NCBI GenBank assembly: GCA_947471745.1
Contig: CANJKZ010000463.1
Location: 10,001 to 74,000 of the forward strand
Direction: 5' to 3'
Origin: Closterium sp. Naga37s-1
Lineage: Eukaryota > Streptophyta > Zygnematophyceae > Desmidiales > Closteriaceae
DNA length: 64,000 nucleotides
Below are positions 22,904-32,855 of this stretch, piece by piece (within the stretch, counting starts at the first letter, position 1; each line of letters opens with the position of its first letter). Position numbers and translations under genes: made by a program. Under the pieces are notes generated by a model, which saw only the letters and a program-made list of their open reading frames with translations, was not told the origin of the DNA and made no database searches.

Positions 22904-25703
22904 CTAAGCAGGGCTGTACAGCTTCCTTTTGCAAGTTACAGCTTTACAAACAAGGTCAGAATCATCTATCACCCAAAGCCCAATCATATCCATACTTCTG
23001 ATTTTCTTCCCCTTTGTTGCGAATTGAGGTGGCAGTAGAGCAGGCAGCAACGTTCCCTTGGGCACGCGCACAGCACCATCGCGTCCAAAGGGTATCGAAT
23101 CCACCTCCCTGAAATGCATCGCCTGAGTCAGCAGCACCCGCATTTGCTTCTGCTGCACGCCACTCCCCGGCTCCCCACACCCCACCTCAGCCTTGTCCAT
23201 GTCCCCCTTGCTCCCTCCCTTGGGTGCCTGCGCACACAGCTTAGCCAGCTGGCCCCACGCAGAGACTGTAGCGGCGCGAGAACGAATCACAAAGAAGCTA
23301 GATGCCACGTCAGCAGTGTCAAGGTGGCCCCACATGTCCACGTCAGAGGGGATGAGCCTGAGGGCCTCGGTGGCCATGGGGTCGCCTCTCCACACGGCAT
23401 CCACGTTGCTGAGGGACACATCAAAGCCCTGTGACAGCGCTGCCACCACCACCTCTATGTGCCGAGCCGTCCACCTGCTGCGCTCCCCCCCTCCCTCCAC
23501 ACCCTCCTCTGCTCCCTCCTCCTCAACCCCCTCGCCCTCCCCCTCCACTTGCCCGCCAGTATCCACCTCCTCACCCTCCTCCTCCTCCAACCCCTCCTTC
23601 TCCCTCACCACCTTCACCCCTCCCCTCGCTGCCAGCTGCCCCAGCCCCTGTGCCACCTGGCGCCTGCTGAGTGGCGGCAGATGGAAGGCAGCGAAACCTC
23701 GTGCGGACAGCTCAGCTGCCAGGCTGGCGTGGGGGACGATGAGGACGAATGAGCGCAGGCCGCTGCCGTCCAGGTGGCAGAGCCAGTTGTTGACCTCGTC
23801 CCTGCCGCCCCTCGGCACCACCACCAGCGACACCCGCTTGTCCTGTGCGCCAGGGGGTGGGGGAAGGGGAGAAGGCGGGGAGGGAAGGAAGGGCAGAGAG
23901 CAGCAGGGAAGAGAGTGAGTCGTTGGCAAGGCATGGCATGAGACGCAACGCGCTGGTTCTCACAGTTGCACGGGAGTGAGAGCAGAGCGCAAGACAGAGC
24001 AGAGAAGAGAGCAGGGTGGTGCACCTGGGCGACAGCGGAGAGCAGGGTGGTGCACCTGGGCGACAGCGGAGAGCAGGGTGGTGCACCTGGGCGACAGCGG
24101 AGAGCAGGGTGGTGCACCTGGGCGACAGCGGAGAGCAGGGAGTGCAGGTCGGGCAGGGAGTGCCCCACGGGCAGGTGCGGCAGCTTGCGAGCACACAGGT
24201 CAAAGCGCCTCACCCGCGCCATGCCCGGCAGCGCCCCTTCCATCCACGCCCTCACCGCCCCCTCCACTCCCCCCTCCCCGCCCCCTCCCCCACTGTCCCT
24301 GGCCCCCCCACCCGCACCTGCCCCCATCCCCGGCAGCAGCGGCACGAGGGGGGCGTCAGAGGGGGGGGCGGCGCGCTTGAGGGGGAATGCGAGGGAGAGG
24401 TTGGCGGGGAGGGGCGGGTAGAGTGAGAGCATGGCGCTGCTGTGCGCCCACTTGATGGCCCACGGCGACCACCTCCTGTTGCCCTGCCGACACGCGTACG
24501 AGGGGCATAAAGGGGAGGGGAGAATGGTGGTTGAAGAAAAGAGACGTTGGGGGAAATGATGCCACGGCGCGACCTCAACTCCCCGCTGCCTCTCACCTCT
24601 CTCTTCCCCACCTGTTCCCTTACCCTCTCCCCACCCCTCTTCCTCCTCCCCCCCCTCACCTTGTCGCGGAACCACTGGGTGGTCTTGAGCCCACCCACAA
24701 GGGGCTGCCGGCTGCCATTGTACCGTCGCTCGTCCAGCCACAGGCGAAACTGCCGCCACGGCCCGGGCAGCAGCGCCTGCCCCCACGTGCCCGTCACGGC
24801 GTACAGGAACGGCGCGCCGTGCGCCAGCGGGGGGAGCGGGTCGCCGCCCAGCCCGGGCACGAAGGACTGGCGCTGCAGCGACACGCCCAGCACGTGCGGG
24901 TCGAACTCCGCGCGCCGGAAGTAGTACCGCGCGAGGAGCCGCTTCAGGTAGCGGTAATACAGCGGGGAGACCACCACGTGGTCCTCCACCATCAGCGCCA
25001 CGTCAGCAAGGCTCTCCGGCCACCACGCCTCCACCCACTGGCCCTGCACGCCCGCGCTTTGCGATCGGTACATCACGCGCTTCGGCCCGTGCGGCCACGC
25101 GAACGCGTCGATCTGCGCTATTAGGGAATGCGAGGCCGCCACACGTCTCGCGGCGCGCGGCGACCAGGGCGCGGCGTCGGCGCGCAGCGCGAAGGGGTGG
25201 TCGACGAAGACGTCGAGGTGGACTGGCTCCGCGTCGTACAGCGCGGCGGCGAGCGCGCGCAGGCAGCGCAGCGCGTACGCGGGGCGGTCGAAGACGAGCA
25301 CCTTCACGTGCAGGCGGAAGCGCGCCGGGTCCACCTTGCCGTCGCCCAGCCCGCCGTACGCCCGCGCCACCCCCGCCGGCAACCGCCACGGGCGGCCGGG
25401 CAGCGCAACGACGCTGTCGTTGATGTATGCTGACGCGGATGACGCCGATTGGTCGGCCGGCTGAAGCGAGTCGTCGTTGCGGCAGGGGAGGTCGGTGGGA
25501 CGCGGCGCGTGGACGCGCAGATCGAGCCAGATGCGGAGCGACGCGGAAAGCAGCAGCGCCACGAAGACAATCTCCGTGAATCTGTTGCGCTCCGTGACGG
25601 CGGTCATGGCGGCTGACAGAAACCGAGGCTTGCCGCCTTCTGACGAGGACGATCGCGTTGCGATCTTGGGGGAGCCGCTGTGGCGCGGCTGAAGGGACGC
25701 CAT
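22904..25703 (-). CDS. two-domain type II membrane glycosyltransferase
   Basis: Three minus-strand exons (24660-25703, 24118-24483, 22904-23842), all phase 0, giving 782 residues. An N-terminal signal anchor lies at about residues 43-60 (EIVFVALLLSASLRIWL), as in Golgi transferases. The first domain (about 110-350) begins FRLHVKVLVFDRPAYALRCL and has VEDHVVVSPLYYRYLK, like plant proteins annotated as transferring glycosyl groups. After an acidic Glu/Gly linker, the last exon resembles the GT77 nucleotide-diphospho-sugar transferase fold, with FDVSLSNVDAVWRGDP where the DxD motif is expected, here NVD. Substrate unknown; cell-wall or glycoprotein glycan is a guess. The start is the ATG at 25703. 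It is divergent from the LCAT-like gene. Confidence 0.75.
24025..24148 (-). repeat. 31-bp repeats of the end of glycosyltransferase exon 2 with its donor
   Basis: On the minus strand ctctccgctgtcgcccag followed by gtgcaccaccctg is repeated with no visible difference. Donor-like sites follow 24118, 24087, 24056 and 24025, exactly 31 bp apart. The first donor keeps frame with exon 3. The fourth (93 bp further) also does, adding 31 residues and ending in the same LLSAVAQ. Confidence 0.9.
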
Positions 25704-26432
25704 GAGCGAAATGTCGCCGCGCGTCAATGCCTAGCTTTATGGAGTTGATGACACCAGCATTGCTCCAGCAATCAGACAGACTTAAGAGGAGCCCGATGGG
25801 TTGGCTGCACCTAATTTTCCTAGTATTTATAAGATGCTGGGTGCCTTGGAGTGGAATACAGAAATGTGGCTCAAATTGATTACACAATTAGGGTTGCGCA
25901 CTGCAGTGTATCTGCGAAAGTGCGATTTTTGCTTGAATTCGCGAAATTCTACATCCTCTAACCTGATAGGTGACGGGACATCAGCCTTCGCCACAGTTCG
26001 CCACGTTACGCCAATGCCTCATCAGCCACACAAGCCTCTCGTCAGCAGCACCTGTTCCCTGTCCGTCTCGTGCCCCCCTGATGGGAATCCGAAGCAAGGC
26101 GAGCGGCGCGCTGAGCCCAGAGCTTGTCAGGCTTGGTAGGGAAGTGCTTCGGTTCGGACAGCCATTGCAGCATCACTCCACCACACAACACTCCCCTCCA
26201 GTTTCGCTGGTTCATTCCAATTTCCAAACCACCACAATGTAAAATCAAATCGGTGGGGTGCGGTTCTGTGCTCTAATCCCAAGTCTGTTGTCCCTCCTGA
26301 CTCCCTGCATCCTGCCGCCCTCCCCTCCCCCACTTGAACCGTCATTCTCGGCTTGCTCAGGCCAACCGCACTTCTAGGGTTTCACCTCATTAGTTGCCTT
26401 AGAGGCTAGTCTTAGAAGAAACTAGTGCAGCG
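25704..26432. promoter_or_regulatory. shared divergent 5' region of the glycosyltransferase and LCAT-like genes
   Basis: 729 bp between two start codons facing away from each other, so it should contain both promoters and 5' leaders. It is less GC-rich than the coding regions on either side. No TATA box at a convincing distance was found. Two spurious short frames are open here. Confidence 0.45.
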
Positions 26433-29400
26433 ATGGTTGGCTGGCGACCGTGGTGGCCCAAGCCGCGTCCGAAGCCTCACGACACGGCAGGGGAGCTCAA
26501 TCCGGTGCTGCTTATACCGGGGATTGGAGGCTCCATTCTTAACGCGGTCAGCGAAGATGGGAAGACGAAGGAACGGATATGGGTCCGACTTTATAACGCG
26601 GATCAGGAGTTCCGCACAAAGCTTTGGTCCAAATACAATCCTAAAACAGGTTAGAGTTCTTCCACTGTGGAAACTAGTTTTTTACTCATGCTTCCAGTCC
26701 TCTTACCCGCTCACCTGCTCTTTCCACTCTCCCGCTCTCCGCTCTCCCGCTCACGGTGTGTGGTGGTCGCAGGCAAGTCGGAGTCGCTGGACGACAAGTC
26801 GCACATCGAGGTGCCGGACGACAACCACGGGCTCTACAGCTGCGACATCCTCGACCCCGACGTCGTAAGCACCTCTTAGCGTCCACGTCGTAAGCACCTC
26901 GTCGCTTTGGATTCGTGAGCATCTCGTACCTTCCACGTCGTAAGCCTTCGCTGTGCTGCGTGTGGATTACGAGTCCAGCGAATGCTCGCTTCCTTGCCGT
27001 CACTGCTCGCGAATGCTCCGTGCTGCGCCTCACACCCACGCTGTCTCACATCTGCAACGTCATCTCAACCTTTAATTTATTCCCCCGCCGGTCCCCTCGG
27101 TCCCCGCGGCAGTCGGTACCGTTGGACGTGGTGTGCTACTACCACCACACCATCGTCGAGATGCGCAAGTGGGGCTTTAAGGACGGCGAGACGCTCTTCG
27201 GCTTCGGCTACGACTTCCGCCAAAGCAACCGGTCCGCCTCCCGCACTGCTCTTTCGTGTCTTATCATTTTCAAGAATTTCGAAGTTTATTTCAGTTTCAA
27301 GTGTCAACTACACCTTTCAAACGCTTTCTCGGTTGCCACCTGGTGCGTGCACGTGGCAGGCTGCCGGAGACGTTGGACCGGCTGCGCGCGCGGCTGGAGG
27401 CGATAGTGGCGGCGAGCGGGCGGCGCGTGGACGTGGTGACGCACAGCATGGGCGGGCTGCTCTTCAAGTCGTTCGTCGCGCTTCACCCCGCCGACGCCAA
27501 GCGCCTCGTGCGCAAGTGGGTCTCCATCGCCGCGCCCTTCCGAGGTGCGCGCGGACACGAGCGGGGATGGTTGCACGCGCGGGGGGAGGGGTGGGGGGCA
27601 CGGGAATGGCGGCCGAGTTGAGCGAGCATCGTGTGTCAGTCGGCGTGCGCCGACTGCTTGTGAGGAGCGTTGCGGGATGGATGTGCGTTGCCACCGCTCC
27701 TCCGCACCCGTTCCTTTCGTCTCCCTCTCCCTCTCCCTGTCCCCCTCTCACGCCCTCTGCCTTCTACACGTCCTCCCATGCCCTCGCTCTCTATCTCTCT
27801 CGCCCTCCCGCTCATGTCCTCCACCTCGCCTCACGCCCACTCTCCTTTGTCTGTCCCGCCCGTCCCCTTCGCGCGGAGCTGGCAGGCGCGCCGGGGTTCA
27901 TAATGGACACGCTGCTGACGGGGGTGGAGTTCCTCAAGGGCTCCCTCTCCCCCCCCCGCTCCCCTCCCCCGCGTGTGTGGCAGGCGCGCCGGGGTTCATA
28001 ATGGACACGCTGCTGACGGGGGTGGAGTTCCTCAAGGGCTGGCAGAAGTCGCTCTTCATCTCCAAGTGGACCATGCACCAACTCGTACGCCGCTCCCAAT
28101 CCCACTCCTCTCCCTCCCGTTTCCCTCCCCCCCCTTTCCCCCCCAACCACCCCGCTTCCCTCCCCAACCCCACCACCTTCCCCCCACAACCCCCCGCTTG
28201 CTCGTGCTCTTTATAAAGTATAATGGTTTCTGTTTGTTTTAGCCATGTGCTTGTCATTTGTAAGGGACATGGTTCTTGCACCTACTTTCCCCCCTAAATC
28301 ACCACGTTCCCCTCCCCAACCCCACCACCTTCCCCTCACACCCCCCCTCTTGCTCGTGCTCTTTATGAAATGTAATGATTTTTGTTTGTTTGCTTTTTTT
28401 TTTTTCAGCCATGTGCTTGACATTTGTAAGGGACATGGTTCTTGCACCTACTTTCCCCCCTAAATCACCACGTTCCCCTCCCCAACCCCACCACCTTCCC
28501 CTCACACCCCCCCTCTTGCTCGTGCTCTTTATGAAATGTAATGATTTTTGTTTGTTTGCTCTTTTTTTTTTCAGCCATGTGCTTTACATTTGTAAGGGAC
28601 ATGGTTCTTGCACCTACTTTCCCCCCTAAATCACCACGTTCCCCTCCCCAACCCCACCACCTTCCCCTCACACCCCCCCTCTTGCTCGTGCTCTTTATGA
28701 AATGTAATGATTTTTGTTTGTTTGCTTCTTTTTTTTTCAGCCATGTGCTTGACATTTGTAAGGGACATGGTTCTTACACCTACTTCTCAGAATCCTGGAA
28801 TGAGACATGAGCTGATGAAGAATCTTAGATGATCTATGCGAAAACGTAGCGAAGGTACCATGCAAGTGACGTACCCGTTGAGTGCTGATAACCTTATCCT
28901 TTTATTCAAGATCCTTCATGAGATAAGGTTATCAACGCTCAACACTTGCATGGTACCTTCGTTACGCTTTTGAATGGATCACCTAAGATTCTGCATCGCG
29001 TGTGTGCCGCGCGCATGCGTGGGCTTGGCGCGCAGATGGTGGAGTGTCCGTCGGTGTACGAGCTCATGGCGGATTACGACTTCCACTGGAGCGGCCAGCA
29101 GCCCCTCTAGATGCTCGTCTCACCTCTTCATCCCCCTTTCCTCCTGCTCCTCTCCTGCTCGCATGTGGTACGCGCGCGCAGATGGTGGAGTGTCCATCGG
29201 TGTACGAGCTTATGGCGGACTACGACTTCCACTGGGGCGGCCAGAAGCCCGAGCTCCGCATCGTGCGCCGCCAGCCCGACAGCAAGGCGCATGCGGAGAG
29301 GGACGTGTGTGGCGGAGCGGACGCAGAGACGGACAGTGAGAGCGAGAGTGGGAGCGAGAGAGACAGCAGCATCGGCAGCAGCAGTAGTGCCGATTCCTGA
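26433..29400 (+). CDS. LCAT4-like: LCAT-like acyltransferase/phospholipase, C-terminally short
   Basis: Plant LCAT-like enzymes are alpha/beta-hydrolases with acyltransferase or phospholipase A activity. Exons: 26433-26649, 26773-26864, 27113-27231, 27360-27544, 27984-28084 and 29182-29400. All phases join, giving 310 residues. Family features: NPVLLIPGIGGSILNAV near the start, FGFGYDFRQSNR, the nucleophile Ser172 in HSMGG, APFRGAPGFI, and ECPSVYELM. The last exon then departs into an Asp/Glu/Ser-rich tail and stops. Known plant relatives run to about 530 residues; the second half with the catalytic Asp and His is absent. This copy is probably inactive as an enzyme, or its missing exons lie elsewhere. 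The start of exon 5 and the start of exon 6 each occur twice. Confidence 0.8.
26853..26950 (+). repeat. 25-bp donor repeats after LCAT-like exon 2
   Basis: Exon 2 ends cgacgtc at 26864 followed by gtaagcacctc. Diverged copies place further GTAAGC or GTGAGC sites after 26889, 26914 and 26939, each 25 bp apart. Three of the four are preceded by acgtc. Only the first donor keeps the frame without extra residues. Confidence 0.75.
27878..28040 (+). repeat. duplicated acceptor and start of LCAT-like exon 5
   Basis: The acceptor ggcag plus 57 bases of exon 5, identical in both copies, occur at 27886-27942 and 27984-28040, 98 bp apart. The first copy runs into C-rich intron sequence without a donor, so only the second copy is a complete exon. 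Confidence 0.9.
28243..28790 (+). repeat. 166-bp tandem repeat in LCAT-like intron 5
   Basis: Three full units and a partial fourth. Units start at 28243, 28409, 28575 and 28741 with ccatgtgctt. Every junction after the first carries a T-run of 9-12 then cag, a good-looking 3' splice site (tttttttcag|ccatgtgc). The unit also contains a C-rich block and a T-rich block. No coding role seen. Confidence 0.9.
28815..28995. repeat. foldback (MITE-like) inverted repeat
   Basis: Imperfect arms of about 75-80 bp. The outer ends are gaatcttag (left) and ctaagattc (right), then a block with gaaggtaccatgcaagtg facing cacttgcatggtaccttc, then gataaccttatc facing gataaggttatc. The loop is about 25 bp. It lies in intron 5 of the LCAT-like gene, about 40 bp before the first copy of exon 6. 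Confidence 0.8.
29036..29110 (+). pseudogene. extra copy of LCAT-like exon 6
   Basis: After an acceptor (gcgcgcag) it reads MVECPSVYELMADYDFHW then SGQQPL and a stop, 146 bp upstream of the exon used in the model. Against that exon it has three synonymous and two amino-acid changes before they diverge. It could be an alternative last exon giving an even shorter protein, or a decaying duplicate. Confidence 0.7.
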
Positions 29401-29539
29401 GTTCCGACTACCCACGTGCCTCGTTTACCAGTGTTGTGTTGCTGCTGTTCATAAATCGACTCCTACTTACTACCTCAGATCAATTTGTTTCGCGCACCGG
29501 CACGGCCTCGCCTTTCGTACACCATCACCGCGGTCCGGC

Positions 29540-29872
29540 ATGGAGGTGAAGCGATCGCAGCAGTGGAAGTACGTGCTACTAGCGGCAGTGCCGGGCGTGC
29601 TGGCGCTGCTGCGGCTGATCAGCCCCGTGCAGGCCAGCTGCCTCGTCATGCTCGCCTACATCCTCTCGCGCCGCCACTCCAACGAGATCCAGAGCCAGTG
29701 GGACCGCGCGCAGGCCGCCAAGGAGGCGTCGCGGAGGGCGGAAGAGGAGGCCCTGGCGGCGCTTCCCGCGCGCAAGCGGAAGGCGATTCAGCGCGCGCGG
29801 GCGAAAGAAGCGGCGAGCGCGGAACAGGCAGGGGGAGACGCAGAGGACAGCGGGGAGGGTAGCGACCAATAG
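29540..29872 (+). CDS. small single-pass membrane protein, unknown function
   Basis: 110 residues from the ATG at 29540, intronless. The start MEVKRSQQWKYVLLAAVPG leads into a hydrophobic segment (about residues 11-43, with a Pro break: VLALLRLISPVQASCLVML). This is followed by a charged helix (RRHSNEIQSQWDRAQAAKE) and an Ala/Glu/Lys-rich tail ending GEGSDQ. It looks like a small tail- or signal-anchored protein with a cytosolic coiled coil. It lies 139 bp after the LCAT-like stop on the same strand. Function not recognised; the high density of ordinary residues suggests a true gene. Confidence 0.55.
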   Translation: MEVKRSQQWKYVLLAAVPGVLALLRLISPVQASCLVMLAYILSRRHSNEIQSQWDRAQAAKEASRRAEEEALAALPARKRKAIQRARAKEAASAEQAGGDAEDSGEGSDQ

Positions 29873-32855
29873 CGCGCAGCCGCACGGGTGCACCTATGGG
29901 CATACGTGGCAGTGGCGTACGAATAGTAGCTTTACGTCATGGCCTCCTCTCGCTTGACGAGATGCTCTCGTCCGTTCGGCCTAGCGCCCGACGCCTTCCA
30001 GATGGCATATAATCCGCATTTGGTGGCTCTGATTGTAAGATCTGGGTTCACCCGCTGAAAGCAGATTGAGGTGGCGGAGAGAGGACACGGCTGATGGGGC
30101 TGCGTGGTCTAGAGAGCTGCGCTGCAGTAAGCAGGGCGTGCGGTGCAGGGGAGGCCTGGAAGCAGGACTCACAGCCTGGCAAGTTGGGGAGGCTCAGTGA
30201 CAAACAATGGTCCACAAATGCAGAGTTCCCATGGACTGGGCTGTTAGTGAGGCGTGCTGCCTCTCCCCTTTTCCGCTGATCGTTCAGAAGTACTCCTGCA
30301 TTGGGAATGTGGCTCACATGTCTGCTTTGCAATAATGGTGATTTTGCAGTTGATTTCATATTGGAGGCATTGGGTATGGTATGGGTCTGTATTCTGAACC
30401 CAGAGACAGGCAACATTCCGATCTTCAGCGCTTATGAACTGATGGACGACTCAAGATTGGAGCACCTGCTCTCTGCAACATGCGTACCAGGCTCTGTCGG
30501 CCAATGCTTTTGCCACAAGTGGTACAGGGATAATTGTACAAGAGAAATGACAAAAAGAAAGCCTGTCATGACATACCATCCTAGTGCAGGGCCTCTCAAC
30601 ATGTGTTCAAAAGACAGGAGGTGCTGCGAGAGGCAGAATGGGGTCCCGAAATGCCATGGTGGGCCCACGTCAGGCCATGGGAAGGACATGAGGGTCATGG
30701 GTAGTGCAAAAGAGGTCACGTTCCACAGGTTGGTGCAGCAGCTGGTCAGATCCCTGGTGCCTGCAGCAACATCGGAGGGAAAAGGGATTGTGATAGACTC
30801 AGCAGTGCACTCCTGCCTTAAATGATCAGCCATAAATGTTACTGGAAGATAATTCGCTGCAGCACCGAAATGATCACCGTTCACAACAGAGCACTGACCA
30901 TGCGTATGTGCAGAGTGCCAGAGCAAGTTGAAGTCACGAGTCATTCTCAGCCAATCCAGAGCGACGACCCGTGGGAGGTTGATGTGGGGTAGGCTGGATG
31001 CGCGCACAACACAAGTCAATCCACACACCAGGCACATCAGACACTGCATGTCAGTCTCACACTGAATGATGCTGAACCAGCAAGGAGGGCAGAAAGGGTG
31101 GCATATGCTTGCAGAAACAACATCTGCATACAATTGAGTACGGGTCGCCTTACATAAATGGATTACACATGCAAACACTGGAATTCTTTTTTTCCATTCT
31201 TCATTTTGACAGAACCCTAATGTGTGGAACCTAGCACGCCCCCGTACCTCTAGCTTCGGCTGTAGACCCTGCTCTGCTGGTGCTGCCGGCTTGGCGCCCT
31301 TTTGCTGCTAGTGGAGGCACACCAAAGGCACGGAGAAAAAGCAGATGCGGGGACGTTTGGGTTGAGATGGGAATGCCAGCAAGCAGACACGACGAATGCG
31401 ACAGGATGCAATGCAATGCGACGTGATGCGTGCGACGCGATTGTACCTTTTGAATGGCCCACTCGGCGGAGTCGAAGAAGGCCCTCTCGTGGCCCTGCAG
31501 GTATACGTGGCGGGAGACGCGTGGCTAGCGGGTGAGTCATCATGAGCTCCTTCGGAAAGGGATTGACCCGACGAATGGGAGTACATCGAAGCAGAAAGAC
31601 TATGCGTTTGAAATCAATCAGAAATGGAACAGAACGTCCAATCGTAAGCAATATTGACGCACGCAGACCAGCGAACAAGATCAAAAGAGTGTATTATAAT
31701 GGAAGAGACGATAAGGCAGAAGGTAGGCATAACACCTTGGAAAGCAGCCCTTTTTTCTTAGGCAGAGCCCCGCCGTACTTCTTCTTCAACCGAGCCTCCT
31801 GCATGAATCATGGATATAAGATGGTGGTGCATGTATCAAGGAGCATGAATTATAGACGCTGGACCTAAAGCATGGAGCATAAATGGTGGCGAACGCCACG
31901 AGTGAGCACGGCCGCGGGTCTTATGTCAAGCGATCAAGTGAGTGGGGACGGAGTGCATGTAAGATCGCCAGCCGTCACGGCTTACTTAGGAGATAGCTAA
32001 GGAAAGGACGCATGAGGAAAGAACAGGAACGCGGAAACATAAGCGCGGTGTAACTGGTAACGTTGCACTCGAAGAAAATCCATGAAAAGGTCGGAAGCAC
32101 GGTGACAGCCGGTTCGTCAGGCTAAGGTGACGAATCGGGACCCGAATGTGTCAAAGAAGCATCAGACTCGAAAGGAGAACGTCCGCGCGAACCTGCTCAG
32201 CAAGCGACACCTCATCTGCCATGGCGCTTCCACCGGGGCTCACAGCTCAGAGTAAAAGAGCAGGGCAATCGGCTCGTCCGTAACGTCAGGCGAAGAGCAA
32301 GTGCAAATGAACGGTGGAAGGCGTTGAGCGATGCGTGGACGAGCAGGTGCGGGACGCTGTAAAGATAAGACGCTGGGAAATAAGAGGCAGATTTCTAAAA
32401 ATCAAACTGAGCAAAAAATTGTCACGCCATGACAGCTCTTGCTGACGTTATGGTCCTTCCCTGACCTCGCCTCGCCCTCGCCTCACCTCGCTTGGTCTCG
32501 CCTCGGCTCGCCTCGCCTCGCCTGATGCTCACCCCGCAGGTCAGCCGAGCCTCGGCAGTTCCGTGGGAAAGGAAGCTGCCGCTTGACGATTGGTCGGAGC
32601 TCGCAGACAAAACCTGTGCCTTCTCCCAGAGCGAAATATACTACTGTACATGTTTGAGCCTAGAAGATTCCGATGAAACTCATCACCTCTGTTAAGGTAT
32701 AATCTTAATCACACTAGATAGCATATGTTGCAACACAGCAAGTAGTGATCCAGTCTAATCTTAATTCATATGAGCAAAACTATATACTACAGTGTATTGC
32801 TACCCTTCATACGCTTCCCTATGCACACCTGTATACAAAGCTTCCCCTATTGAAG
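29873..32855. other. 3-kb stretch without a recognised gene
   Basis: The largest open frames (30301-30825 plus, 30432-31178 minus) overlap on opposite strands and look like no known protein. Composition is closer to balanced than in flanking genes, with no minisatellite except a short (cctcg) run near 32464-32522. At 31870-32380 the DNA is compositionally distinct and could be an old organelle insertion or mobile intron, but no diagnostic motif was found. Confidence 0.5.

Noticed and set aside
30301..31178. Overlapping 174-codon plus and 248-codon minus frames
   Set aside because: Neither resembles a known protein, they lie opposite each other, and no splice or context evidence favours either.
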